Shown in pieces: positions 8,781 through 17,203 of a stretch of DNA of 64,000 nt. Each line of letters opens with the position of its first letter. Position 1 is the first letter of the stretch. The DNA comes from Actinosynnema sp. ALI-1.44 (GTDB lineage: Bacteria; Actinomycetota; Actinomycetes; Mycobacteriales; Pseudonocardiaceae), in NCBI RefSeq assembly GCF_001984155.1, contig NZ_MTQO01000042.1:62001-126000 (forward strand), read 5' to 3'. Under the pieces are notes generated by a model. The model searched no databases, was not told where the DNA came from, and was given only the letters and a program-made list of their open reading frames with translations. Both the position numbers and the translations under genes were made by a program.

Positions 8781-9392
8781 GTGCCGAAGATCGTGATTCC
8801 GGAAGACCGGCGCAGGGCCGTCAGCGAAGCCGTTGCCCGACTGGTCAGCCAGGAGGGGATCGACGGCGCGAGCCTGCGCAACGTGGCCAAGGAGGCCGGG
8901 CTCGCCATCGGGTCGGTGCGGCACTACTTCGCCAACCACGAAGAGCTGATGATCTTCACCATGCGGGAGCTGGGTCAACGAATCGGCGCACGCATCGCCG
9001 CGCACGTCGACCAACTGCTCAACGCGGGACCCGAGGTCGACCGCCGAGCACTCGTCGAAACGCTGTTCGCCGAGTTCCTGCCGCTCGACCGGACGAGGTC
9101 TGACGAGGCCGTCGCGTGGCTGGCCTTCGTCGTCGCCGCGCGCACTCGTCCGGCATTGCGGCCCACCGCCGAGGAACAGCACCAGTTCGTCCGCACTCTC
9201 ATCGACCGCACCCTGCGAGAGGCCATTGCGCGTGGCGGCCTCCCGCAGGATTTGGACGTCGAGGTCGAGACTTTGCGGCTGTCGGCGTTGCTGGACGGGT
9301 TGACGCTCCAGGCGCTCGTCTATCCGGAGTCGACCACGCCCGAGCTGCTGCTGGCCACCTTGCGCCGGAGCCTGGCTAGTTTCGGTACCTGA
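8781..9392 (+). CDS. TetR-family regulator
   Basis: 203 residues from a GTG. The N-terminal TetR helix-turn-helix spans about residues 9-55 ([18 protein letters not shown], then [18 protein letters not shown]). The ligand-binding part is helical and resembles the BetI/YezE type. It is expected to bind the palindrome at 8755-8770. Its last 17 bp overlap the convergent infA paralogue. Confidence 0.88.
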   Translation: MPKIVIPEDRRRAVSEAVARLVSQEGIDGASLRNVAKEAGLAIGSVRHYFANHEELMIFTMRELGQRIGARIAAHVDQLLNAGPEVDRRALVETLFAEFLPLDRTRSDEAVAWLAFVVAARTRPALRPTAEEQHQFVRTLIDRTLREAIARGGLPQDLDVEVETLRLSALLDGLTLQALVYPESTTPELLLATLRRSLASFGT

Positions 9393-9600
9393 AGAGGATC
9401 CGGCCGCGGGTGAGGTCGTACGGGCTGAGCTCGACGAGCACCCGGTCATACGGCAGGATCTTGATGTAGTTCTTGCGGATCTTCCCGCTGATGTGCGCGA
9501 GCACCTTGTGCCCGTTCTCCAGTTCCACCGTGAAACTGGCGTTGCGCAGGCATTCGAGGACGATGCCTTCGATCTCTATGCCGCCTGATCTGCGTGCCAT
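9376..9600 (-). CDS. infA: Translation initiation factor IF-1 paralogue
   Basis: A 74-residue OB-fold protein aligning over its whole length with bacterial IF-1: [20 protein letters not shown], then [21 protein letters not shown]. It has an excellent AAAGGAGG site before the ATG. The main actinobacterial infA sits in the ribosomal-protein cluster. This copy instead follows a GNAT gene by 19 nt and has no ribosomal neighbours, so it is probably a second, conditionally used IF-1. If this genome has no other infA, it would be the housekeeping copy. Confidence 0.93.
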   Translation of the reverse strand: MARRSGGIEIEGIVLECLRNASFTVELENGHKVLAHISGKIRKNYIKILPYDRVLVELSPYDLTRGRILFRYRN

Positions 9601-9619
9601 GGTGTCCTCCTTTCGCCGT

Positions 9620-10381
9620 TCAGTGCCGAACCAGTTCGATGTTGCTGCTCACGCGCTGGGCACCGGCGCCGTCGAACAGCGCGATGGCCGCATCGTTGGA
9701 TTCGTTGACCTCCACCCAGGCCGATTCGATTCCGCTGCGGCGCAAGGAGTCCAGCACGTGACCCAGCAGCGCACGCGCGATGCCGCGACGCTGGTGCTCG
9801 GCTTTGACGGCGATCAGCCCGATGCGTGGCTGACGGGTCGCCGCCGCCACCCGGACGAGGCCGACGTATCGGCCGGAAGATGTTGCCACCGCGTACTTCG
9901 AGGGGTGGATCGCTGGGCGGGGCAGGATCTCGGCTGGCATCTGCTGCCAGCCGACCGTGGCTTCGACCTCGGCACGGATCACGCCGTCCAACTCGCGGAG
10001 AAGGTGTTCCTCCGACTCACCCGCCGCCAGGATCGTCACGCCGCCAGGGGGTGATGACACAGCCGCAGCCGTGGGCAGGAGGTATTCCCATTCGCGGCGC
10101 CGGATCGTGAACCCGGCTCGCTGCCAGCGGGCGGTCAGGTCGCCGTCGGCTTCGTCGACCACCGTGTACAACGGCGACGGCAGATCTGCCAGCATCCGGG
10201 TCGCGAGGAGGTCGAAGACCTCCTCGTGCCACGAGTCGATGCTGAGGAAAACGCGGCCGTCGGGTCGGGTCGTGGCGTCGCCGTCGGCGACTACCCGGTC
10301 GTTCGCCACGGCCTGCCACTGGTTGTCAGTGACCCGCGTGACCACTACGTCCGTTTCCGACGGGAAACGCGCGGAATTCAT
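9620..10381 (-). CDS. GNAT N-acetyltransferase
   Basis: 253 residues. The C-terminal half carries the acetyl-CoA site ([24 protein letters not shown], about 185-208) followed by the usual [19 protein letters not shown]. The N-terminal half is a degenerate GNAT-like domain, so this could be a two-domain GNAT. It is the first full gene of a unit with infA. A 17-codon reading frame and a strong hairpin lie between its promoter region and its start, hinting at attenuation. The acceptor is unknown. Confidence 0.8.
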   Translation of the reverse strand: MNSARFPSETDVVVTRVTDNQWQAVANDRVVADGDATTRPDGRVFLSIDSWHEEVFDLLATRMLADLPSPLYTVVDEADGDLTARWQRAGFTIRRREWEYLLPTAAAVSSPPGGVTILAAGESEEHLLRELDGVIRAEVEATVGWQQMPAEILPRPAIHPSKYAVATSSGRYVGLVRVAAATRQPRIGLIAVKAEHQRRGIARALLGHVLDSLRRSGIESAWVEVNESNDAAIALFDGAGAQRVSSNIELVRH

Positions 10382-10396
10382 AGGTTGTTGCCTTTC

Positions 10397-10419
10397 GGGA
10401 GCGCATTGTCGGCGCTCCC
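10397..10419 (-). promoter_or_regulatory. Leader hairpin before the GNAT gene
   Basis: GGGAGCGC and GCGCTCCC form a perfect 8-bp stem with a 7-nt loop, lying between the stop of the small frame at 10433 and the GNAT start at 10381. There is no U-tract, and the GNAT ribosome-binding site (GAAAGG) follows directly. It fits a translational or anti-sequestering switch better than an intrinsic terminator. Confidence 0.55.
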
Positions 10420-10432
10420 GGCGACACCTGGA

Positions 10433-10486
10433 TCAGTCGCGCGACCGTGACGAGGTGGGGAGCACCCACGTCGAAACATCGTTCAT
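10433..10486 (-). CDS. Putative 17-residue leader peptide
   Basis: ATG at 10486 is preceded by a very strong GGAGGAGGTGAG site and encodes MNDVSTWVLPTSSRSRD, then TGA. It lies 51 bp upstream of the GNAT start with the hairpin in between. A peptide this short with such a strong ribosome-binding site, followed by a stable stem, is the layout of ribosome-stalling leaders. There is no direct evidence that it is translated. Confidence 0.45.
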   Translation of the reverse strand: MNDVSTWVLPTSSRSRD

Positions 10487-10557
10487 GGGACTCACCTCCT
10501 CCAGTGGTGTCACGGCTTCGCGCACGTTACACGCCGACCACCGCCGCGCCCAGTCAT

Positions 10558-11703
10558 TTACTGGCGGTGGAAGAACGCGCTGATGTCGGCGGCCAGCAGC
10601 TCGGGTTCCTCCATCGCCGGGAAGTGGCCGCCGGACTCGAACTCCGACCAGTGATCGAGCTGCCCCGCCGGGTCGACCAGGGCGCGGATCGTGTCGTCAC
10701 CGGCGAAAACGGCGTATCCGATCGGCACGGTCGGTCCCCACGCGGCCTGGTCCCCCTCTTGGGCGGCCATCTGGCGGTACACCTGCATGCCCTCGTAGAC
10801 CGCGTGTGCCGAGGAGATCCCCGCCTGGGTGAACCACGCGATCGTCACGTTGGTGAGCACCTGGTCGATGTCCACCTTGTCCTGCGGCAGTTTCGACGCC
10901 GGGAATGTCCACTCCTTGACCTTCTCCACGATCCACGCCAGCTGGGCGATCGGCGAGTCGGTCAGGCCGTAGCCGACGGTCTGCGGCCGGGTGGCCTGGA
11001 TGTGCAGGTACCCGAGACCGTCGAGCTGGAGCTGGTTGAAGTGCTCGGCTCGCTGAAGGTCCCGGCCGGACAGGTTCCCGGTGTCGATCGGCGGCCCGAA
11101 CGGCATGGCCGGGGACGTTCCGCTCAGGTGCACGCCGATGACGTTCTCGGCGGCGACCACGGGCATCAGCAGGGACACGCCTGAGCCCGCGTCGGTGCCG
11201 TGCACGGCGTAGCGGGCGTAGTCGAGGCGGCGCATCAGCTCCGCCCACGCGCCCGCCACCCGGAACAGGTTTCCCCAGCCCGGTTCGTTGACCGGGGTGG
11301 AGAAGCCGTAGCCGGGCAGTGCCGGGACCACGACGTGGAAACCGGCTTCGGTCAACGGCTGGATCACCTGGGTGAACTCGAACGGCGAACTGGGCCAACC
11401 GTGGGTCATCAGCAGCGGCACGGCGTCCGGCTTCGGCGACCGCACGTGCAGGAAGTGGATGGCCTGGCCGTCGATCGTGGTGGTGAACTGCGGGATCTCG
11501 TTGAGCTCGGCCTCACGGGCCCGCCAGTCGAACTCGCCGATCCAGTACTCGGCGAGCTCCTTGAGGTAGTCGACCGGCACGCCCCTGGCCCAGTCGCCGC
11601 CCGCGGGGTGGTGTGGCCAGCGGGTGCGGGCCACGCGGTCGGTCAGGTCGTCGAGGTCGGTCTGCGGGATGGCGATGTGGAACGGCCGGATGTCCTGTGT
11701 CAT
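10558..11703 (-). CDS. Epoxide hydrolase
   Basis: 381 residues. The N-terminal EHN domain (IPQTDLDDLTDRVARTRWP) is typical of bacterial microsomal-type epoxide hydrolases. The oxyanion motif HGWPSSPFEF, the nucleophile Asp in VHGTDAGSG and the catalytic His in ESGGHFPAMEEPE are visible. It should open epoxides to diols through an ester intermediate. It is divergent from a WYL regulator with a 63-bp shared promoter region, so regulation by that protein is likely. The start ATG at 11703 was chosen over upstream in-frame codons because those run into the regulator. Confidence 0.9.
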   Translation of the reverse strand: MTQDIRPFHIAIPQTDLDDLTDRVARTRWPHHPAGGDWARGVPVDYLKELAEYWIGEFDWRAREAELNEIPQFTTTIDGQAIHFLHVRSPKPDAVPLLMTHGWPSSPFEFTQVIQPLTEAGFHVVVPALPGYGFSTPVNEPGWGNLFRVAGAWAELMRRLDYARYAVHGTDAGSGVSLLMPVVAAENVIGVHLSGTSPAMPFGPPIDTGNLSGRDLQRAEHFNQLQLDGLGYLHIQATRPQTVGYGLTDSPIAQLAWIVEKVKEWTFPASKLPQDKVDIDQVLTNVTIAWFTQAGISSAHAVYEGMQVYRQMAAQEGDQAAWGPTVPIGYAVFAGDDTIRALVDPAGQLDHWSEFESGGHFPAMEEPELLAADISAFFHRQ

Positions 11704-11766
11704 GGCAACCACGCTATGAGCCAATGCGGCAAGGATCGTTCCGCGTTTACCGGGATACTTGATCTC

Positions 11767-12729
11767 ATGACCACGACAGCTGCCCGGCTCCTGCGTCTGC
11801 TCGCCTTGCTGCAACAACCGCGGGACTGGACGGGTCCGCTGCTCGCCGAGCGCTTGGACGTGACTGCCCGGACGATCCGCAACGACGTGGAGCGGTTGCG
11901 TTCACTCGGCTACCCGATCACGGCGACGCCCGGTGTCGCGGGCGGGTACCGGCTGGGCGCGGGTGCGTCGATGCCGCCGCTGTTGCTCGACGACGACGAG
12001 ACGATCGCGGTCACGGTCGGGTTGCGGACCGCGGCGAGTGTGTCCGGGATCGAGGAGGCCGCGGCGCGCGCGTTGTCCAAACTGGAGCGGATGCTGCCTT
12101 CCCGGCTGCGTCACCGGGTCGGCGCGCTGCAGGACGCGACGGTCTCGATCCCCCACAAAGGACCGGTGCTGGACACCGACGTGCTCACCGCGATCGCCAC
12201 GGCCATCCGTATGAAGGAAACCTTGCGGTTCCACTACCAGACCCACGACGGCACGCCGAGCAGTCGTTCCGCTGAACCACACCAGCTCGCGCACACCCGT
12301 GGCCGGTGGTACCTGCTGGCGTGGGACACCGGACGCGGCGACTGGCGTACGTTCCGTGCGGACCGGATCACCCCGCGCACACCCAACGGCCCGCGGTTCA
12401 CCACACGGCAGATCCCCGGTGGTGACGTCGTGGAGTACCTACGGGAGAAGCTCGACACGTCGATGTGGCGATACCGCGCGAATGTCACCGTGTACGCCCC
12501 GACCGAACACGTCGTCGCCCGGCTGCCGCCGAGCGTGGTAGTGGAACCCGTGGACGAACGCACGTGCCGCGTCGACGTCGGTTCGGACAACCCCCGGATG
12601 CTGGCGCTGTGGCTGGGCATGCTCGACGCCGACTTCGAGATCACCGACTCGCTGGAGCTGGCCGAGGAGCTGACCGCGATCGCCGACCGCTACCAGCGCG
12701 CGACCAGGTCCATATTGGAGGGACGGTGA
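11767..12729 (+). CDS. HTH-WYL transcriptional regulator (YafY type)
   Basis: 320 residues. A DeoR-like winged helix at about 1-60 (LLAERLDVTARTIRNDVERL), a WYL domain at about 140-210 (LAHTRGRWYLLAWDTGRGDWRTFRADRI is the core) and a C-terminal WCX-type extension. WYL proteins sense small ligands or nucleic acid and act as repressors or activators. Divergence from the epoxide hydrolase suggests it controls that gene. The flavin reductase gene follows after 60 bp. Confidence 0.9.
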   Translation: MTTTAARLLRLLALLQQPRDWTGPLLAERLDVTARTIRNDVERLRSLGYPITATPGVAGGYRLGAGASMPPLLLDDDETIAVTVGLRTAASVSGIEEAAARALSKLERMLPSRLRHRVGALQDATVSIPHKGPVLDTDVLTAIATAIRMKETLRFHYQTHDGTPSSRSAEPHQLAHTRGRWYLLAWDTGRGDWRTFRADRITPRTPNGPRFTTRQIPGGDVVEYLREKLDTSMWRYRANVTVYAPTEHVVARLPPSVVVEPVDERTCRVDVGSDNPRMLALWLGMLDADFEITDSLELAEELTAIADRYQRATRSILEGR

Positions 12730-12789
12730 TCAGCTCGATGTCCGATCCCCGCCAGCAACGGCCCGGTCCGGCCGCCGACACTGGCAGCC

Positions 12790-13497
12790 GTGAAGACGCG
12801 GTCCCTCGTGCACCAGGCCATCGAGCCCGGCATCCTGTACTTCGGCACGCCGGTCGTGCTCGTCTCCAGCGAGAACGAGGACGGCACGGCGAACCTGGCG
12901 CCGATCTCCTCGGCGTTCTGGCTCGGCTGGCGGGCCGTGCTGGGCATCTCGGCGAAGTCGCACACCACCCGCAACCTGCTGCGTACCGGCGAAGGAGTGC
13001 TCAACCTGCCGTCGGACACGATGGCGGCGGCGGTGGACCGGCTGGCGATGACCACGGGTTGCGACCCGGTGCCCGCGGGCAAGCTGCGTCGCGGCTACTT
13101 CCACGTCGCCGACAAGTTCGGTCGGGCCGGGCTGACCCCGGTCGCTTCCGAAACGGTGACACCGCCGCGTGTGGCCGAATGTCCCGTGGCGATGGAGGTC
13201 GTTGTCGAGGCGGTGCATCCGGTCGCGGAAGCCGACGAGCAGCTGCGCGGCGGGATCGTCGCCGTCGAGGCGCGTGTCCGGCGGGTGTTCGTGCACGAGG
13301 AGGTGCGGCTGGCCGGGACCGACGACCACATCGACCCGGACGCCTGGCGCCCGTTGATCATGAGCTTCCAGAAGTTCTACGGCCTGACACCGCAGGTGCA
13401 CCCGTCCACGCTGGCCCAGATCCCGGAACACCTGTACCGCGGCCCGGACATCGACCGGGCCCGCACGGCTCCCGAGAAGTCGGCTACCCCTGGATGA
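12790..13497 (+). CDS. Flavin reductase-like FMN-binding protein
   Basis: 235 residues from a GTG. The split-barrel FMN-binding domain is recognisable by VVLVSSENEDGTANLAPISS and LGISAKSHTTRNLLRTGEGV, as in the DUF447/flavin-reductase family. It may supply reduced flavin or act as an oxidoreductase itself. It follows the WYL regulator and may share its promoter. Its 3' end overlaps the convergent STAS gene by 14 nt. Confidence 0.8.
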   Translation: MKTRSLVHQAIEPGILYFGTPVVLVSSENEDGTANLAPISSAFWLGWRAVLGISAKSHTTRNLLRTGEGVLNLPSDTMAAAVDRLAMTTGCDPVPAGKLRRGYFHVADKFGRAGLTPVASETVTPPRVAECPVAMEVVVEAVHPVAEADEQLRGGIVAVEARVRRVFVHEEVRLAGTDDHIDPDAWRPLIMSFQKFYGLTPQVHPSTLAQIPEHLYRGPDIDRARTAPEKSATPG

Positions 13498-13813
13498 AGT
13501 GCGCGTGCGTTCCGGTGAGGGTGAGCATGCGTTCCAGGCGGGGCGGCCGGTTGTCCAGGTGCAACCGGGCGTTGGCCTCCTGGGCGCGGCGCTTGACCAT
13601 CAGCAGGACCGACAGTCCCATCGAGTCGACGGCGACGACGTCCGCGCAGTCCAGGAACAAGTCGCGAACCTCGGGCACACGCGGCAACTGCTCGGCGATC
13701 AACGCGTCGAGGTCCTCGGCGTTCTCGAACGTCAGCTCGCCGCCGAGCCGCACCTCGAGCGTGTACGAGTCGGGGACGCTGGCGGTCGCGGTGAAACTCG
13801 GAGTCGTGGTCAT
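13484..13813 (-). CDS. STAS-domain anti-anti-sigma factor
   Basis: 109 residues, a single STAS domain. The phosphoacceptor segment reads CADVVAVDSMGLSVLL: the Ser of the DS pair (Ser64), equivalent to SpoIIAA Ser58 and RsbV Ser56, is kept, and the next residue is Met. Such proteins, when dephosphorylated, bind anti-sigma kinases and free a sigma factor. It overlaps the B12-binding gene by 4 nt (ATGA) and lies downstream of a PP2C phosphatase, its probable activator. No dedicated serine kinase sits in this operon. The MEDS-HATPase at 23871 is a candidate partner. Confidence 0.85.
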   Translation of the reverse strand: MTTTPSFTATASVPDSYTLEVRLGGELTFENAEDLDALIAEQLPRVPEVRDLFLDCADVVAVDSMGLSVLLMVKRRAQEANARLHLDNRPPRLERMLTLTGTHAHFIQG

Positions 13814-14856
13814 GCCGGGTCCAGCGCTCGGTCGAGGTCGTCGCCCGCTTCCTTGATGAACCGGCTCGCCCGAGTGAAGTCCTTGAGTTGCAGGGCAAGC
13901 ACGTCGAGCGCGGGCAGCAGGAACCGGCCGGACACGCCACGAGCGGCCAGGATGTCCGCGGTCCACCGCAGGAACCCGGTGAACAGCTCCACCGAGTCCG
14001 TGTACAGCGCGGTGGCGAGGAAGTCCACGATGTGCGCGATGTCCTCGGCGGTGCGGTCCACCTGCTGGGACGTGTACTGGCGCATCGCCGGGATCCGCTC
14101 GGCCAGGTCCGCCATGGTCTGTCTGACCAGCGACCGGGCCGTCCGGGCGACCATCGTGTACTCCTGGTCCGCGAGGTGCGGCAGGTCGTCGATCGGCTGG
14201 TGGGCGTTGACGGTCAGCTTCGGCAGGCCTTCGGCCAGCAGGTCCGCGGCGCTGCGGGCGTCCGGTGACCACGCGTTCGCGCCGAACAGCCGCGCGTACT
14301 CGCCGTTGCCGCCGAACGCCGCGCCGCCTGCGAGAACCGGCACGCCCGCCGCCTGACAGGCGGTGATGGTCGCATGCGCGGTGGGCAGCCGGGTGGCGAT
14401 CGAACTGGACAACGCCACCGCGTCCGGCCCCGTCAGGTGCAGGTGGGCGATCAGGTGCTGGGTCGGTACCTTCGCGCCGAGGAATTCCACGCGCCAGCCC
14501 CGCAGCCGCAGGACTTCCGCGAGCAGACGGGCGGGTAACGCGTGCCATTCGCCGTCGATGCACGCCACGATCACGCGGCCGAGCCGTGGTTCGACCCGCG
14601 CGGCGGGGTGGTGGGCCATCGCGGCGATCACCCGGTCGTTGATGGCCGTCGCGGCGTGCTCCTGCGCGACGCTGATCCGGTTCGCCGCCCATTCCAGCCC
14701 GACCTTGGCCTGGACCGGCGCGATCACGTCGAGCAGCACGTCTTCGGCGGGCATGCCGCCGTCCAGAGCGGCGATCACGATCCCGGCGGCTGCGTACTCG
14801 TCACCGGCGACCACCGCGGACCACAACGAGTCGACCCGGTCAGCGGTGTGCGTCAT
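13810..14856 (-). CDS. Cobalamin-binding sensor with CarH-like Wx9EH motif
   Basis: 348 residues. The N-terminal helical B12-cap holds W56-AANRISVAQ-E66-H67, the Trp-x9-Glu-His signature of the CarH/LitR adenosylcobalamin photoreceptors. The Rossmann B12-binding domain follows: IDGEWHALPAR with His105 as the likely lower axial ligand, DAVALSSSI and VPVLAGGAAFGG. The MerR-type DNA-binding domain of CarH is absent. Instead a helical C-terminal domain (about 235-348) is present that I do not recognise. CarH's upper-ligand His, next to the Trp, is Ala57 here. It overlaps both neighbours by 4 nt, so it should act with the PP2C phosphatase and STAS protein. Confidence 0.82.
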   Translation of the reverse strand: MTHTADRVDSLWSAVVAGDEYAAAGIVIAALDGGMPAEDVLLDVIAPVQAKVGLEWAANRISVAQEHAATAINDRVIAAMAHHPAARVEPRLGRVIVACIDGEWHALPARLLAEVLRLRGWRVEFLGAKVPTQHLIAHLHLTGPDAVALSSSIATRLPTAHATITACQAAGVPVLAGGAAFGGNGEYARLFGANAWSPDARSAADLLAEGLPKLTVNAHQPIDDLPHLADQEYTMVARTARSLVRQTMADLAERIPAMRQYTSQQVDRTAEDIAHIVDFLATALYTDSVELFTGFLRWTADILAARGVSGRFLLPALDVLALQLKDFTRASRFIKEAGDDLDRALDPA

Positions 14857-16464
14857 GGGGCTTCCCGTTGACGTGGTGCGGTGATGGCGACGATGGCGAT
14901 GTCGTCGTGGTGGTTGTCGCCGATCCACTGCTGCGTGAGCATTTGCACGCGTTCGACGATCGCTTCGCCGGGGATGCCCGCACATTCGGCCAGCACGTCC
15001 TTCAGCCGCTGTTCCCCGAAGTAGGCGTCGCCCCATGGGCCGCCTCGCGCTTCGGTGATCCCGTCCGTGTACAGCACGCAGGACTCGCCGGGTTCCAGGT
15101 TCACGACAGCTGTGCTGGCTTGCACCGTCGGCAGCACGCCGACGAGAGAACCCTGGGTCCGGGCCTCCTCGACAGTCCCGTCCCCGCGCACGATCAGCGG
15201 GGGAAGATGGCCCGCGTTGGTCAACCGCAGGCGGACGTTGGCCCCGTCGCGCACCGCCGAGGCGAACACGAGCGTGGCGAACCGCGTGTGGTGCGAGCTG
15301 AGCAGTGCGCTGTTGAGCATGGTCAGGACCCGCAGGTGATTGGTCGCCAGCGGCAGCAACGCGTGCAGCGTGTTGCGGATCTTGCCGGTCATCGCCGCTG
15401 CTTCGAGCCCTTTGCCGCACACGTCGCCGAGCACGATGAACGTCTCGCGACTGGTCTGACTCGCGGGATGCAGGTCGTAGAAGTCGCCGCCGACCCGTTC
15501 GGCGGCACCGGACGGCTGGTACCCGCCCGCGAACTCGATCCCGTCGACGTGCCGCATCTGGGGCGGGATCAGGTCGCGCATCAGGATCTCGGTGATGGTC
15601 GCCTGCTCGGCGTACAGGCGGGCCGCCGCCATCGCGGCCCCGGCCCGTGCCGCGAACAGCCGGGCGAAGACTTCCTCGTTCTCGGTGAACACCGCCCTGC
15701 TGGACGTGCGCAGCAGCACCAGCGCCCCGGCTGGCACGCCCTGCCCCGGCAGGGGCACGACCGCGACGGAGCCCACTGGGCCGAGGCCCGTCCGGGATGA
15801 TCCAGTCCGCGACGCTCGCGGGGTCGATCCACCGCGACGGGACGGGCGGGAAACCCCTCAGCGCGACGTCCAGGCCGGGCACGGTCGCCGGGTCGGCGAC
15901 CAGCACCTGACGTTGCGCCTGTGCGCCGCGGGCACGCCAGACCACGGTCAGCTTGTTGACCGCGGGCGGCAGGATCACCACCGCCGCGTCCGCGAGGTAC
16001 TCGGACGCGAGCTGGGCCGTGATCTCCATGCAGCGGCCGAGGTTCATCGAGGACAACAGCAAGGTGGACGCGTGGGCGAGGAACGCCGTGCGTTCGCGTT
16101 CGACCTCCAGCAGGTGCTTGGTCCGCTGCTCTTCGGTCGCGTCGAGCAGCCACCACGCCACCGCGTCGCCCAGCCGGGTGGCGTGCGCCTGGAAGTGGCG
16201 TCCGGCGACCAGCCCGTCCGCCTGCTGGCTCGTGTTCTCCCGGTGTGCTCTGGCCAGCCACGACGGGACCACGTCGGCCAGTGCCATGCCTGGCCGGGCG
16301 GTGGTGAAGACCAGTTCAGCGGCCTCGTTGAGCTCCAGCACGTCCCCGTGCTCGTCCACGACGAGCACCGGCGAGGGTGCCGCGCGCATGACCGAGCCGT
16401 ACTCGGCGTCGGCCAGCCGTGTCGACCGTTCTTCGAATGTGCTCACACCAAAACCCGCGCTCAC
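14853..16464 (-). pseudogene. PAS-GAF-PP2C (SpoIIE/RsbU-type) phosphatase, frameshifted
   Basis: The N-terminal reading from a GTG at 16464 has a PAS domain (PSPVLVVDEHGDVLELNEAAELVF) and a GAF domain (ERTAFLAHASTLLLSSMNLGRCM), ending at DWIIPDG. The rest, GPVGSVAVVPLPGQG plus the whole PP2C/SpoIIE domain (GGDFYDLHP, VLGDVCGKGLEAA, GHLPPLIV, LYTDGITEARG, HHDDIAIV), lies in the next frame. Removing one G from the GGG at 15787-15789 joins them exactly. Both halves are otherwise intact, so this may be a recent mutation, a sequencing error or a phase-variable site. The phosphatase should dephosphorylate the downstream STAS protein. A second possible start is GTG 16446. Confidence 0.8.
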
Positions 16465-16555
16465 CTTTCGCCGTGACCGGTTCAGACGCTACCCCGATCC
16501 ACAACGGTAGTGGTGATAGAGCCCCAGTGGACGCGCTGACCTGGGGTTGTTCCGG

Positions 16556-17203
16556 TCAGGGCTGGTCGCCTGCGAGGGTCAGGGCCAGCCGCACGGCGTC
16601 GGCGCGGGAATGCAGGCCTGCCTTGGCGAACAAGTTGTTGATGTGGGTTTTCACCGTGGCCTCGGTGATGTACAGCTGCCGGGCGATCTCGCTGTTGCGC
16701 AGTCCCTGTCCGATCAGGTCGAGGATCTCGCGTTCCCTGGCCGTCAGCGTGTCCACGGTGGCTGGTCTGGTGCTCGGCGCGCGGGTGGCCAGGGTCAGCA
16801 GCCGGGACTGCACGGCCGGGTCGAGCACGGAGTGCCCGGCGTGGGCGCTGCGCACGGCCTGGATGATCGTGGCCCGGTCGGCGTCCTTGGTCAGGTAGCC
16901 GCGGGCGCCCGCGTGCAGCGCGGCGAGGATGGACTCGTCGTCCTCGAACGTGGTCAGCACCACGACCGGCAGGTCCGGCTGGGCGGCGTGCAGCAGCCCG
17001 GTGGCCTCGGCACCGCCCATCACCGGCATGTTCAGGTCCATCAGCACCACCTGCGGGGCGTGCTCGTCCACTGCGGCGATCGCGTCCTTGCCGTTGGCCG
17101 CCGTGCCGACCACGGCGATGTCCGGGTCGAGGTCGAGCATGACGGCGAGCGCGTCGCGCACCGCTGCCTGGTCGTCGACGACCAGCAACCGGATCGGGGT
17201 CAT
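16556..17203 (-). CDS. NarL/LuxR-family response regulator
   Basis: 215 residues. Receiver domain at about 1-120 with acidic DD at 10-11 and phosphoacceptor Asp56 in VVLMDLNMP. LuxR helix-turn-helix at about 150-210 (LTAREREILDLIGQGLRNSEIA, then TEATVKTHINNLFAKAGL). The ATG overlaps the kinase stop by 4 nt, giving a canonical translationally coupled pair. The PAS-GAF-PP2C gene begins 91 bp downstream on the same strand and might share its transcript. Confidence 0.93.
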   Translation of the reverse strand: MTPIRLLVVDDQAAVRDALAVMLDLDPDIAVVGTAANGKDAIAAVDEHAPQVVLMDLNMPVMGGAEATGLLHAAQPDLPVVVLTTFEDDESILAALHAGARGYLTKDADRATIIQAVRSAHAGHSVLDPAVQSRLLTLATRAPSTRPATVDTLTAREREILDLIGQGLRNSEIARQLYITEATVKTHINNLFAKAGLHSRADAVRLALTLAGDQP

